A DNA stretch of 64,000 nt from Sinorhizobium sp. RAC02 (GCF_001713395.1 NZ_CP016451.1:194556-258555), one strand, 5' to 3'; shown: positions 1 through 9,246, counted from the stretch's first letter. Notes: a model not told the origin generated them from the sequence alone. Translations and numbers: made by a program.

Positions 1-401
1 GTTGGAATACCAAAATGAAAACTGACGAAAGCAGGACGCACTTCCAGAAGCATTTGAAACGCTTCATCATCGAGAACGAAGGTCTGGTAAATCTCGTTGA
101 GACTTTCCGGTGCCTTCGCACCAAATTTCTCGAACAGAGCAGAAAAATGCCTGATCCAGGCCGCCTCGATGTTCCTGTCCCGCCGCGGCGGATCATTGCA
201 GAAGACGTTTACGTTGAACGGTTGGGCGGTGAGTGAGCGGGTTTGAAGGATTGTTGATCTTGCCTGGGCAACCGAGCTTGCACCAATCCCGAGCGAACCA
301 AGGGCACCTGCGTTGGAGACCGCCGCTGCCAAGGCCGGAGTGGAAACACCCGCCATCGGTGCCTGGATAATCGGGTGAGCTGTTCCCAATAACTCGATCA
401 T
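1..401 (-). CDS. Nitronate monooxygenase, partial (3' end outside window)
   Basis: The reading frame starts at the ATG whose first base is 401, behind a GAGGAAA ribosome binding site, and runs off the left edge, so only about the first 133 residues are present. The N-terminus MIELLGTAHPIIQAPMAGVS followed by TPALAAAVSNAGALGSLG is the FMN-binding opening of the nitronate monooxygenase (2-nitropropane dioxygenase) TIM-barrel family. Members oxidise alkyl nitronates to carbonyl compounds and nitrite. It lies 76 bp downstream of the alanine exporter on the same strand, so the two may be co-transcribed. The C-terminal half cannot be judged. Confidence 0.88.
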   Translation of the reverse strand, partial: MIELLGTAHPIIQAPMAGVSTPALAAAVSNAGALGSLGIGASSVAQARSTILQTRSLTAQPFNVNVFCNDPPRRDRNIEAAWIRHFSALFEKFGAKAPESLNEIYQTFVLDDEAFQMLLEVRPAFVSFHFGIP

Positions 402-477
402 GATGGTTTCCTCAATTTTGTGATCCGTCACAGCCTCGCGTCAGGTTGGGAGAGGATAGGCTGTGGACCCACTTTTC

Positions 478-942
478 TCAGTTATTCAGCGACATCGGTT
501 TTGTTCCGCCCCGGGGCAAACCGAAAAGCTTTCTTACCCAATTGAGGAACGCACCGTAAGGCCGCCCCAGTACCAGCATCATGACTGTTGCGCCGATGAT
601 ACCACTCAGCAATCCGCCTCCTTCTGCGCCGCTTACCACGATAATGGCTGCATAAATCGGCACCTGAAACGACATGAGAGCAGCGCTGTCCCAGAACAGT
701 CGCGATAGCTCCGTCTCCCCAGCGCGCTGCATGAGGAAGTCGCGCCAAAGGCCATAAGGCCGCGCAACCGGAACCATAAGGACCGCCCCTAGCAACCGGG
801 CATGACAGACCTGCTCCCACGTCATTCCAGCAATCATTCGCTCGTTGAATGCACCAGTTGTTGTGAAGAACAGAAGAAGCGCCAGTGTGTCGGCAATAAA
901 TGATCGCCGACGGACTGATTTTTCCTCCCGACTGACAGCCAT
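478..942 (-). CDS. alaE: L-alanine exporter AlaE
   Basis: This 154-residue protein has about four hydrophobic segments and matches the small AlaE inner-membrane exporter family in length and motif order: ADTLALLLFF near the N-terminus, GMTWEQ, ARPYGLWRDFLM in the middle and GRPYGAFLNWVRKLF near the C-terminus. E. coli AlaE (YgaW, about 149 residues) exports L-alanine and prevents toxic accumulation from dipeptides. The start is supported by AGGAGA about 10 bp upstream. It precedes the nitronate monooxygenase on the same strand. A direct functional link to its neighbours is not evident. Confidence 0.85.
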   Translation of the reverse strand: MAVSREEKSVRRRSFIADTLALLLFFTTTGAFNERMIAGMTWEQVCHARLLGAVLMVPVARPYGLWRDFLMQRAGETELSRLFWDSAALMSFQVPIYAAIIVVSGAEGGGLLSGIIGATVMMLVLGRPYGAFLNWVRKLFGLPRGGTKPMSLNN

Positions 943-1032
943 AACGTCGTCTTCTCCTGTCTTATAAACTTCCTGGCTGTGCAGTGCCTAGACCTCAAGC
1001 GAGAAGCTGCGTTCTAGACCGGTGCGTGCGAA

Positions 1033-1800
1033 TTATTTTGCGGCTTCCTCGATCAGATCCGCCACGACCTCCGGTTTCGAAACCATGACCACGTGCGACG
1101 CTCCTTCTACGACAACCGTCCGCTTCGAGCCGGCTCGATCGGCCATGAACCCGAGCGCCTTTGCCGGTATGTTCTTATCGCCGTCACCGTAAACAAAGTA
1201 GGATGGGAGTGACTTCCAAGCCGGTTCACCGGATTTCTCCGTTAGTGCGGCTTCGGTAATTGGCCGTTGGCCGGCTGCCATCAACGCAGCAGCCCCGGAC
1301 GGAACGTCGTGAGCAAACTGGTGATGGAATTTCGCCTGATCAATGTAGAGATCGACTCCTCCTCCGGACAGCTTGACCGGAGCCGCTAGCGCTTCCCCGA
1401 GCGTTCCGCCTGGAAACTTGCCCGCCAGATCAGCCGCTGCTTCTCCAGCTTCAGGTGCGAAGGCTGCCACGTAGACGAGCGACTTGACGTTATCCTGTCC
1501 TTTCGCGGCATTCGAGATAACCTGACCGCCGTAGGAATGTCCGACGAGAACCACTGGTCCTTCGATGCCCTCAACAACGTCAGAAACGAGACGCGCGTCG
1601 CTCGAGACGCTGCGCAAGGGATTGGCAACCGCAACGGCTCTGTATCCGTCTTGCTGAAGTCGGGTAATCACGCCATTCCAGCTTGACGAGTCTGCGAATG
1701 CCCCATGCACGAGTACGATGGTAGGCTTTGCTTGTTGCGCAACAGCAGTTCCGGACAAAAGGCCGCTTGCAACGACAGCCGTGACGGCAATATTGGACAT
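1033..1800 (-). CDS. Secreted alpha/beta hydrolase
   Basis: A 255-residue alpha/beta-fold hydrolase. I chose the ATG at 1800 because GAGGAG precedes it and because MSNIAVTAVVASGLLSGTAVAQQA then forms a plausible cleavable signal peptide, giving a periplasmic enzyme. The nucleophile elbow VGHSYGG supplies the catalytic serine, VLVHGAFADSSSW is the oxyanion-hole segment, and GASHVVM near the end carries the expected histidine. It belongs to the salicylate-esterase/hydroxynitrile-lyase-like group of small hydrolases. A paralogue lies at 51358-52098. The substrate is unknown. The 364-bp region upstream contains repeated element A at 1926, which points away from this gene. Confidence 0.82.
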   Translation of the reverse strand: MSNIAVTAVVASGLLSGTAVAQQAKPTIVLVHGAFADSSSWNGVITRLQQDGYRAVAVANPLRSVSSDARLVSDVVEGIEGPVVLVGHSYGGQVISNAAKGQDNVKSLVYVAAFAPEAGEAAADLAGKFPGGTLGEALAAPVKLSGGGVDLYIDQAKFHHQFAHDVPSGAAALMAAGQRPITEAALTEKSGEPAWKSLPSYFVYGDGDKNIPAKALGFMADRAGSKRTVVVEGASHVVMVSKPEVVADLIEEAAK

Positions 1801-1925
1801 GGAATCTCCTCGCTGGTTTCGTGGTCTGAATGCTGTAGGCCATATGCTGAGGCATAAATGCATGCCGACAGATCAGTGGGTTTCATTAGTTCGCAGAATT
1901 TCGTGCGAGCAGCTAGGGGTTTGGC

Positions 1926-1946
1926 GTTCCTCTATTCGCGACACAC
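1926..1946 (+). promoter_or_regulatory. Repeated 21-bp operator-like element, site A
   Basis: A copy of the GTTCC-N7-GCRACACAG element: GTTCC at 1926-1930 and GCGACACAC at 1938-1946, one mismatch in the second half. It lies between the divergent hydrolase (starts 1800) and the KefB-like antiporter (starts 2165). The second half faces the antiporter operon, 218 bp before its start. The binding protein is inferred to be one of the LysR paralogues in the window. Confidence 0.55.
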
Positions 1947-2164
1947 TTTTGCAATCCATGCGGCTATCCAGCCAATCTACGCAACGTTACGAGTGGCTTT
2001 CAGGGAATGGCAACGAACGACCTGCAAGTGAACCAAACCGTTTGGCTTGAAGGCGTCCGCCAACTGCTCTTGGCTGCGTGGCGAAGTCCAGTGCGACAAG
2101 AGGGGCAAAGAATACGCAATCGGCTGGTCCCGTTGGTCAAGCTGACAAAACGGGAGGCGAATGA

Positions 2165-3922
2165 TTGGCTGAAGTGGGTTTGGGGCAGACGATCGGACCT
2201 GCGATCGTCCTGATGGGAGCCGCTGTCGTCGCAGTGCCGCTGTTTCGGAGGCTCGGTCTGGGTTCAGTGCTGGGTTATTTTGCTGCCGGTGTGCTGGTCG
2301 GCCCCTCGTTGCTTGGCCTCTTTACTGACGCCCTGTCCATCCTGCATTTTTCCGAGCTTGGCGTCGTGATGTTTCTGTTCGTGATTGGACTTGAACTGCG
2401 CCCGCTCAAGCTATGGGCTATGCGTGGACAGATTTTCGGGCTTGGATTGGCACAGGTCGCGCTGGCAATCGCAAGTCTTGCGCTGACGGGGATGCTGGTT
2501 TTCGGCCTGTCCGGTCAGGTGGCCTTCGTCGCCGGGGCAGGCTTCGTCCTCTCTTCGACCGCCGTCATCATGTCTGTCCTCCAGGACCGCGGCGAGATTT
2601 CGAGTGTCGAGGGCCAGAAATCAGTCTCGATCCTGCTCTTCGAGGATCTCATGATCGTGCCGCTTCTGGCGGTGGTCGCATTCCTGTCACCGCTATCCCA
2701 GGCACAGTCGGGCTGGATGGACATTTTGCTGGCACTTGGTGCGGTGCTCGTGCTTCTGGGCGTATCGAAATGGGGGCTGAATCCATTTTTTGCCCTGCTG
2801 GCGAAGACGCGAACGCGCGAAGTCATGACGGCGGGCGCGCTGATGGTGGTCCTCGGCGCAGCGCTGTTGATGGACATGACTGGTCTCTCCATGGCGATGG
2901 GCGCATTCCTCGCCGGGGTGATGCTGTCTAGTTCGAGCTATCGGCATCAGATCGAAAGCGATATCGAGCCGTTCCGCGGCCTTCTCATGGGTCTGTTTTT
3001 TCTGGCAGTCGGCATGTCACTCGACCTTTCCGTCGTTGCCGCCGAAGGGTGGCTTCTGTTGTCCATGCTAGTCGCATTCACGATCGCAAAGGGCGTCGTG
3101 GTTTATGCGGTTGCACGCGTGTTCCGCAGTTCCAATCACCAGGCATTACATCGCACCTCGATGTTCTTGCAGGGCGGCGAATTCGCCTTCGTGCTCTATG
3201 CCGCCGCGACTACTGGCGGCGTGATTGACGCCCGCGAAAATGCGTTGTTTACCACCGTCGTGATCTTCTCCATGGCTCTAACGCCGCTCCTGATGATCGC
3301 GGCAGACCGGCTGCTGCGAAACGAACCATCGATGGATGGCGTCGACGCAGCCCGGGATCTGACTGGATCAGTGCTCATCATCGGTTTCGGCCGCTTTGGG
3401 CAAATCGCATCGCAGCTGCTGCTCGCCAAGGGCGTCAGTCTCTCGGTGATCGACAGGAACCCTGATCGAATCCGCGATGCAGGGCGGTTCGGGTTCAAGG
3501 TCTTCTTCGGCGATGGTACAAGGCTCGATACCCTGCGCCATTCCGGGGCGGTGTCTGCCGATGCGCTGATGATCTGCGTGAACGATCCGAAAGCGGCAAT
3601 GCAGATCGTGGAACTGGCGCAGCACGAGTTCCCGCAGGCAAAGATCCTCGTGCGGAGTTATGATCGCGCTCATGCCGTGGAACTGATCCGGGCTGGCGTC
3701 GATTACCAGATCCGCGAAACGGTCGAATCCGCCTATATGATGGGAGCGGAAGGGCTGCGGGCGCTGGGCTATGCCGAGCTCGACGTGGAGGAGGCCGCAG
3801 AGGATGTGCGTCAACGCGACAATGAAAGGCTCGCCGAGCAGGTGCAGGGCGATGCCATGTCCGGCCGCGGCCGGTTGCATGTCCAGCCCGTTCCGGAACC
3901 TCTCGGCAAAGCGTCCGTGTAG
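2165..3922 (+). CDS. Monovalent cation:proton antiporter-2 (CPA2) family, KefB/KefC-like
   Basis: This 585-residue protein has an N-terminal Na+/H+-exchanger domain of roughly 12 membrane segments (residues about 1-380), including LGYFAAGVLVGPSLLG and FLQGGEFAFVLY. A TrkA-N/RCK nucleotide-binding domain starts near residue 400, where GFGRFGQ is the Rossmann loop. This is the architecture of glutathione-gated K+ efflux systems KefB/KefC, which acidify the cytoplasm during electrophile stress. The start is a TTG behind GGGAGGCGA; a nearby ATG at 2161 is out of frame and closes after three codons. It heads a tight operon with the next two genes. Nearby MDR reductase and GST genes fit an electrophile-defence role, which is inference. 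Confidence 0.88.
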   Translation: MAEVGLGQTIGPAIVLMGAAVVAVPLFRRLGLGSVLGYFAAGVLVGPSLLGLFTDALSILHFSELGVVMFLFVIGLELRPLKLWAMRGQIFGLGLAQVALAIASLALTGMLVFGLSGQVAFVAGAGFVLSSTAVIMSVLQDRGEISSVEGQKSVSILLFEDLMIVPLLAVVAFLSPLSQAQSGWMDILLALGAVLVLLGVSKWGLNPFFALLAKTRTREVMTAGALMVVLGAALLMDMTGLSMAMGAFLAGVMLSSSSYRHQIESDIEPFRGLLMGLFFLAVGMSLDLSVVAAEGWLLLSMLVAFTIAKGVVVYAVARVFRSSNHQALHRTSMFLQGGEFAFVLYAAATTGGVIDARENALFTTVVIFSMALTPLLMIAADRLLRNEPSMDGVDAARDLTGSVLIIGFGRFGQIASQLLLAKGVSLSVIDRNPDRIRDAGRFGFKVFFGDGTRLDTLRHSGAVSADALMICVNDPKAAMQIVELAQHEFPQAKILVRSYDRAHAVELIRAGVDYQIRETVESAYMMGAEGLRALGYAELDVEEAAEDVRQRDNERLAEQVQGDAMSGRGRLHVQPVPEPLGKASV

Positions 3923-3946
3923 AAATAGCAATGAAAGTGAAGGCAC

Positions 3947-4972
3947 ATGCGAACGCTAAGGGTTGCGATTGCCGGGTTCGGGGGCGTGGGGCGTGCCACG
4001 GCGAGCCTTCTCCTGTCGCGGCGCGCGCGTTATCGCCAGGTCTATGGGGTCGACATCCGTCTGATTGCGGTTTGCGGATCACAGGCCGGCTTGCGCGATG
4101 ATCGCGGTCTCGAAGAAGACCAGCTCGGCACGCTCGAGGACGGACGTTCTGGCCCGGATTTCATAGAGGAGAGCGGGGCGGATATTCTCGTCGAAGCCGG
4201 ACCGAGCGATTTTCGTAGCGGCGGCCCGGGGCTTGGCTACATTCGTTCCGCCCTGTCTGCCGGGCGTGATACGATCGTGATATCCAAGGGCGCGCTTGTC
4301 CACAGCGGAAAAGAACTTCGCGAACTTGCAAGAAGATCGGGCGCCTTGCTGAAGCTCAGCGGCGCGGCGGCGGCGGCCCTGCCGACGATCGATCTCGTGG
4401 ATCACAGCCTCAAGGGCTGCACCGTGCTTGAAGTCGAAGGTATTCTCAATGCCACGACCAACTACCTGCTCGACGCCATGATGACACGTGGGATCGGCTT
4501 CGAAGCCGCGTTGCGCGAGGCGCAGCTCGGCGGCTTTGCTGAAGCCGATCCGCGAAACGACACGGAAGGGTGGGATACCGCCTGCAAGCTGCTGATCCTC
4601 GCCAATTTCGGCCTCAACGCCGACCTGACGATGGATGACCTGACCGTCGAAGGTATTCAGTCGGTGACCGGCGAGCGTATCGAGGCATGGTGCAGTGCGG
4701 GACTCGTACCAAAACTTGTCGGCAGTCTCACGCGGGCTGACGGCACATTCAGCGCCGCCGTTGGCATAAAGGCCTATCCTCTCTCCGATCCATTCGCGAA
4801 CATTCGCGGAAAGGACAAGGCGATCCGCATCACAACGGACGCAATGGGAGAGACGATCGCGATCGCATCCGGCAACGAGCCGCTGGCTACAGCCGCCGCT
4901 GCGCTGAAGGATCTCGAGCACATTCTGACGGCGCGGGCCGCAGAAGACTTATCGGAGAGCACTTCACAATGA
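3947..4972 (+). CDS. Homoserine dehydrogenase-like oxidoreductase without ACT domain
   Basis: A 341-residue NAD(P)-dependent enzyme. Residues 6-18 (VAIAGFGGVGRAT) form the Rossmann nucleotide-binding loop. The homoserine dehydrogenase catalytic domain follows, with NATTNYLLDAM and the AEADPRNDTEGWD...CKLLILA block that carries the substrate-binding acidic residues and lysine. The C-terminal ACT regulatory domain of ordinary Hom proteins is absent, as in the short homoserine dehydrogenases. It lies 24 bp after the antiporter and overlaps the next gene by 4 bp, so translation is probably coupled. Position beside an ion antiporter and an amidotransferase suggests an accessory pathway rather than threonine biosynthesis, but the real substrate is unknown. 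Confidence 0.8.
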   Translation: MRTLRVAIAGFGGVGRATASLLLSRRARYRQVYGVDIRLIAVCGSQAGLRDDRGLEEDQLGTLEDGRSGPDFIEESGADILVEAGPSDFRSGGPGLGYIRSALSAGRDTIVISKGALVHSGKELRELARRSGALLKLSGAAAAALPTIDLVDHSLKGCTVLEVEGILNATTNYLLDAMMTRGIGFEAALREAQLGGFAEADPRNDTEGWDTACKLLILANFGLNADLTMDDLTVEGIQSVTGERIEAWCSAGLVPKLVGSLTRADGTFSAAVGIKAYPLSDPFANIRGKDKAIRITTDAMGETIAIASGNEPLATAAAALKDLEHILTARAAEDLSESTSQ

Positions 4973-5670
4973 CAAAGCTCACCTTGCAGGCCATACGTCA
5001 TGTCGGATTCGAGGATCTCGGCAGCTTTGAAGCTCCCTTGCGGGAAGCGCGCTATGCCGTCGAGTATGTGGATATCGCGGAGCAGGACCTCGGGAAGTTC
5101 GATCCTATGTCTGCTGATCTTGTCGTGGTCCTGGGCGGCCCTATCGGCGTCAACGATTACGGGGCTTATCCCATAATCACTCGAGAGATCGAGCTGCTAC
5201 GGGCACGTCTTACGGCCGACCGGCCGACACTCGGCATCTGTCTCGGAGCGCAGGTGATGGCCGCCGGCCTCGGAGCTCATGTCTATCAGGGATCCGAGAA
5301 GGAGATTGGTTGGTCAACCCTCCAACTTACGGCAACCGGCGGTCCTAACCCTCTTGCCGCGCTCCAGGATGTCCCGGTTCTGCATTGGCATGGCGACACG
5401 TTTGATCTACCCGGCGGGTGCGAGCGTCTCGCCTCCACCCCCATCTGCCTCAACCAGGCCTTCTCGCGTGGGCCGAACATTCTCGGCCTGCAGTTTCATC
5501 CTGAGCTTGTTGCCGCGAGGTTTGAGCACTGGCTGTTGGGACATGCGAGCGAATTGGCGACGTCTGGCGTCAGTCCCGTGATGCTGCGCCGCGAGACCGA
5601 ACTTTACGGAAAAAGACTTGAAGAAGCTGCTGTCCGCCTGCTGACCGAATGGCTGGCGCGGCTCACTTGA
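4969..5670 (+). CDS. Class I glutamine amidotransferase family protein
   Basis: A 233-residue stand-alone class I glutamine amidotransferase domain. The catalytic triad is visible as C91 in LGICLGAQ and H177/E179 in LQFHPEL; VVLGGPIGVND near residue 55 is the oxyanion strand. The protein resembles GuaA-type domains without a synthetase partner, a group that includes gamma-glutamyl hydrolases and YfeJ-like proteins. The ATG overlaps the previous stop as ATGA. Whether it transfers ammonia to the upstream dehydrogenase product or simply hydrolyses a gamma-glutamyl bond cannot be told from sequence. Confidence 0.85.
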   Translation: MTKLTLQAIRHVGFEDLGSFEAPLREARYAVEYVDIAEQDLGKFDPMSADLVVVLGGPIGVNDYGAYPIITREIELLRARLTADRPTLGICLGAQVMAAGLGAHVYQGSEKEIGWSTLQLTATGGPNPLAALQDVPVLHWHGDTFDLPGGCERLASTPICLNQAFSRGPNILGLQFHPELVAARFEHWLLGHASELATSGVSPVMLRRETELYGKRLEEAAVRLLTEWLARLT

Positions 5671-5706
5671 AGGGGCAACCCTCCTCCAACAATCGAGGAA
5701 AAGCGT

Positions 5707-6663
5707 ATGAAAGCAGCAGTCTATGACAATCCAGGTCCGCCCACGGTCTTGAGATATGCCGATGTCCCGGATCCCGTGCCTGGGCCAAACGATGTTCTCA
5801 TTGCCGTCGAGGCGATTTCGATCGAGGGTGGAGATCTGATCAATCGCCGTTCGAAGCAGCAGCCCTCTCCCTGGATTGTCGGCTACGCAGCCGCCGGGAC
5901 CATCATGTCGGTCGGCGAGAACGTGCGCAATCGAACAGTCGGCCAAAGGGTTACTGCCTTCGACATGCAGGGCTCACATGCGGAACTCTGGTCCGTGCCT
6001 GCCACACGCACATGGCTGGTTCCGGATGGTGTAGACATGGGACAGGCTGCTGCGCTGCCTATTTCCTTCGGAACTGCTTACCATTGCCTGATCACCCGGG
6101 GGGGCCTGCGAGAGACTGAGACAGTTCTGATCCAGGCGGCCGCCGGTGGCGTTGGCCTTGCCGCTATCCAATTGGCACGTGACGCGGGCGCGACCGTCAT
6201 AGCCGTCGCCGGCGGCAGGGAACGCCAGGCGCGCCTCATCGACCTCGGTGCATCAAACGTCATCGACCGGTTGAAAAACGACGTCGTCGCTGAGGTGCTT
6301 CGGCTGACCGATGGTCGGGGTGCTGACCTCGTCATCGATCCCGTCGGGTCTACCTTACAGGGTTCGCTTGCTGCGCTCGCTCCTGAGGGAAGTCTTGTCT
6401 TCGTCGGAAATGCGGGCGGCGGAGGCCTCAATGTCGATTTGTGGCAGCCGATGCAGAACAATCAGACGCTTCACGGCGTCTTTATGGGCTCACTGTTCGA
6501 GAAGCCAGCCGTACACCGGACTGTCGACGAGCTCCTCTCGGCGGCGGCACAGAAGAAGCTCGAGGTCGTGATTGATCGAATCTTCCCACTTCGGGAAGCA
6601 CCGAACGCTCATCACTATGCCGAAACGGCCAAACCGCTGGGCCGCGTGGTCATGAAGCCCTGA
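5707..6663 (+). CDS. Zinc-independent MDR quinone oxidoreductase
   Basis: A 318-residue medium-chain dehydrogenase/reductase of the quinone oxidoreductase type. The N-terminal GroES-like half begins MKAAVYDNPGPPTVLRYADV. The Rossmann half contains VLIQAAAGGVGLAAIQLA and DGRGADLVIDPVGS. The cysteine/histidine zinc ligands of alcohol dehydrogenases are not apparent. Such enzymes reduce quinones or alpha,beta-unsaturated carbonyls with NADPH. It starts 36 bp after the amidotransferase with AGGAAAA upstream, so it probably belongs to the same operon and would fit a carbonyl/quinone detoxification role alongside the antiporter. Confidence 0.87.
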   Translation: MKAAVYDNPGPPTVLRYADVPDPVPGPNDVLIAVEAISIEGGDLINRRSKQQPSPWIVGYAAAGTIMSVGENVRNRTVGQRVTAFDMQGSHAELWSVPATRTWLVPDGVDMGQAAALPISFGTAYHCLITRGGLRETETVLIQAAAGGVGLAAIQLARDAGATVIAVAGGRERQARLIDLGASNVIDRLKNDVVAEVLRLTDGRGADLVIDPVGSTLQGSLAALAPEGSLVFVGNAGGGGLNVDLWQPMQNNQTLHGVFMGSLFEKPAVHRTVDELLSAAAQKKLEVVIDRIFPLREAPNAHHYAETAKPLGRVVMKP

Positions 6664-6765
6664 CTCCCGTGTTCCATAATTCCGCAGCTCGCGCAGCCAA
6701 TGTGTTTCACATGCGACGCTGATCACCAACCAGTGTTGATCGCAGCGAGCGAAAGGACAATCGAG

Positions 6766-7683
6766 ATGAAGCACATTTCGTTCAAGAACAGACATATCAA
6801 CGTGGTGGGCAATCTCCATCTACCGCCTGACTTCACCGAAAGTGGAGCTTACCCTACGCTCGTCCTTGCAACACCAGGCAGTAGTGTGAAGGAACAAGTC
6901 GGTGCAATCTACGCAGAGAGACTGGCTGACCGCGGCTTTCTGGCCCTGACTTTCGATCCGTCGTACCAGGGCGAAAGTGGCGGCGAGCCCCGGGATCTTG
7001 AAGACCCGGCCGCTCGCGTCGAGGATATTCACTGCGCGGTCGATTCCCTGATGACGTTACCTTACGTGAGCGAGGAGCGTCTCGGCCTGTTGCGAATATG
7101 CGCCGGTGGCGGCTACGCGATCCATGCGGCGCTGACCGAAAGACGCTTCAAGGCGGTCGGGACGGTCGTCGCCAACGACATCGGTGAGGCGTTGCGGCAG
7201 CTTCTGCCTGACGCCAGTCAAACGCTTGTTGACGTCGGCAACCAGAGGACGAACGAAGTGCATGGTGGCCGACCGCGAAGAGACCCCATGGATCCCGGAT
7301 AGCCTGAAGGACGCCAGGGCAGCAGGCATTGTAGACCCAGACCTGTTGGAAGCGGTCACATTCTACCGGGAGTCGCGTTACCGGCACCCGAACTGTACGA
7401 ACCGGCTGTTGTTCGTGAGATACGGCAGCCTTCTCAAGTTTGACGCCTTCAATCTCGTGCCCGATCTGCTGACGCAACCGCTTCAGGTCATCGTCGGCGG
7501 CCGCCGCGGAAATACCGGTCAATACGAAGCCGGACAACGTCTGTTCGACCTCTCTCCATCAAAAGAAAAACACTTAATGGCGGTTGAGGGAGCCGGCCAT
7601 TACGACATGTATTAGAAGCTCAATATATGAGCCAAGCCGTCGAGAGGCTGGCTGATTTCTATAAGGTGCATCTCATCGCTTGA
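6766..7683 (+). pseudogene. Alpha/beta hydrolase, broken by two single-base frameshifts
   Basis: The first frame (from ATG 6766) gives LVLATPGSSVKEQ, FDPSYQGESGG and a nucleophile elbow ICAGGGYAIHAAL typical of the cysteine-elbow hydrolase group. At the CCCC run near 7284-7287 the frame shifts and the protein continues as PWIPDSLKDARAAG...LTQPLQVIVGG...VEGAGHYDMY. A missing base near 7613 then creates a TAG, after which the family C-terminus SQAVERLADFYKVHL resumes in a third frame up to TGA 7681-7683. Everything else is intact, so either the gene decayed recently or two sequencing errors are present. It follows the MDR gene on the same strand. Confidence 0.8.
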
Positions 7684-7813
7684 AGCGCCCGGTAGCTTCC
7701 TGGGCCGCTTCCGGGCAGCGTGTCGAACCCAAATGCATTCACTCAGCGCATGGCTCAGCGCCGGTTACCGGCTGATGCCTTGCAGCCATTCCAAGAGCTC
7801 AACCGAGGATATC

Positions 7814-8689
7814 ATGATGCAAGACCCAAAGATTTCAGCAAATTCGAGCATTGACGGGGCGACCTGGATTCCTGAAAGCAAATCAGCTGTCACTCATCCC
7901 CACATGACGGACGATTTTGCGCGCGTCTACGAGATGACGGCGAACCGGAATACCGGTCAGATTGCTGCTCTGGCTCTCGATCGTGTCGGTGGTATTCAAT
8001 GGGGCACGCACGTTCTTGATATCGCAGCGGGCGCTGGGGCGCTAGGTGTGCCAGCTGCGCTTCGCGGCGCGGCCGTGCTTGCCATCGACAATGCGCCTGG
8101 CATGGTAAATCTTTTGGAGAAAAGGCTCGCACCCTTTCCCTCAAGTGAGGCAAGGCTGATGGATGGTCAGCAACTCGCGTTGAAAGACGACAGCTTCGAT
8201 GCGACATTCTCGCTTTTCGGAGCCAGCATTTTCCCCGATTGGCGACGCGGTCTGGCCGAGCAGGCGCGCGTGACCCGGCGCGGCGGGAAAGCCTGTGTGG
8301 CGACATGGCGCAAACCGCCGGGCGGCGGCCCTTTCATGGTCATGGCGCAAGCGCTGCGCTCTGTCTTTCCAGACATGCGACCGCCTTCGCCTCCTGAGGG
8401 TTTTCTCCTGCTTTCCGAACCCGATCGGTTGGCCAAGGAAATGGCTCACGCCCACCTTTCCGCGATTGACGTCGAAGAGATCGAGACCGTCTGGGAAGGC
8501 CCCGCCGGGCACGCTTATCTTGACGAACTTCGTGACTTGCACAGCTATATGGGCGTCTACGCGCAGCTTGATAGCGATCAACGACGGCGTGTCGACGCGG
8601 CAATACTTGAGGTGATCGACGGATTGGCAAGCGGCAACACGGTTATCCTCCGCGCAACCGCCGTTCTGGCCGTGGGAACGAAACGATGA
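7814..8689 (+). CDS. Class I SAM-dependent methyltransferase
   Basis: A 291-residue protein with the class I methyltransferase signature: motif I VLDIAAGAGALGVPAA, the acidic ribose-binding residue in VLAIDNAPGM, and motif III-like SFDATFSLFGASIFPD. ATG 7814 was preferred over an upstream in-frame start because GAGGA lies just ahead at 7805-7809. The family is close to UbiE/Methyltransf_11 proteins acting on small molecules. The substrate is not predictable. It is separated from the broken hydrolase by about 130 bp and is the last recognisable gene of this rightward cluster. Confidence 0.83.
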   Translation: MMQDPKISANSSIDGATWIPESKSAVTHPHMTDDFARVYEMTANRNTGQIAALALDRVGGIQWGTHVLDIAAGAGALGVPAALRGAAVLAIDNAPGMVNLLEKRLAPFPSSEARLMDGQQLALKDDSFDATFSLFGASIFPDWRRGLAEQARVTRRGGKACVATWRKPPGGGPFMVMAQALRSVFPDMRPPSPPEGFLLLSEPDRLAKEMAHAHLSAIDVEEIETVWEGPAGHAYLDELRDLHSYMGVYAQLDSDQRRRVDAAILEVIDGLASGNTVILRATAVLAVGTKR

Positions 8690-9109
8690 AGCGAGTTTGT
8701 TTCTCGCCTTGAGTGCGGTGGCCGAGCCGCTTCAGGCTGGCTCCCGATCCGAGGCTGGGCCTGACCTCCAGAGGCCCAGTCTTTGCTTAAAACGTCCGAT
8801 CAATCTCTCCATGAGTGCTCCAGCTACCTGGTAATACTGATGCAGCTGAAACCTGAATGCCTGCCGGCGGTCGTGGCTGTAAGGTCGTAAGTGGCAAAAG
8901 CACGCCCGATGCAATCTGTCCGGAGGTAAAATGGCAGGGAGATCGGCTTCTTCACCCCCCTCCACCTCGTTGGGCGCGATCGCCATTGTATGCCTGCCAT
9001 GAGGCAATCTCGCAGATTCGAGCTGATACTCTTTTGTCCACCCCGAAGATGCCATGCCTCCGCGCCCGGAATAAAGCCGGGTGGGCATGCAGATCCTCTT
9101 GCAAATGGC
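8690..9109. other. Intergenic region without a recognisable gene
   Basis: Overlapping open frames occur on both strands here, the longest on the minus strand from 9229 to 8732, but none shows a family motif, ribosome binding site or conserved neighbour. The only signal I can support in this gap is repeated element B at its right end. Confidence 0.4.
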
Positions 9110-9130
9110 GTTCCCCATTTTGCGACAGAG
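9110..9130 (+). promoter_or_regulatory. Repeated 21-bp operator-like element, site B
   Basis: GTTCC at 9110-9114 and GCGACAGAG at 9122-9130 match the GTTCC-N7-GCRACACAG element with one mismatch. It is 116 bp upstream of the LLM monooxygenase start, nearly the spacing seen at sites C, D, F and H. The adjacent downstream LysR gene (10318) is the natural candidate regulator. Confidence 0.65.
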
Positions 9131-9246
9131 CTTCCCAGGATCGAGCACTATCGCATGACCGGCTGTGGTGCCAGTCTCAGACTGTCGGTGGCCGTGCACC
9201 CGTGGAGAAAGAAGCTCTGCGCTAAACATCTTTCAAAGGACCCATA

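Noticed and set aside
3495..4082. Long arginine-rich minus-strand frames opposite the antiporter and dehydrogenase genes
   Set aside because: Shadow of GC-rich coding sequence, low-complexity composition and no ribosome binding site.
6671..6691. GTTCC-containing stretch before the broken hydrolase
   Set aside because: The GC of the second half is shifted by one base and the ACACAG part is absent.
8732..9229. 165-residue minus-strand frame before the LLM gene
   Set aside because: No recognisable family, overlaps an opposing open frame and includes site B; not supported as a gene.
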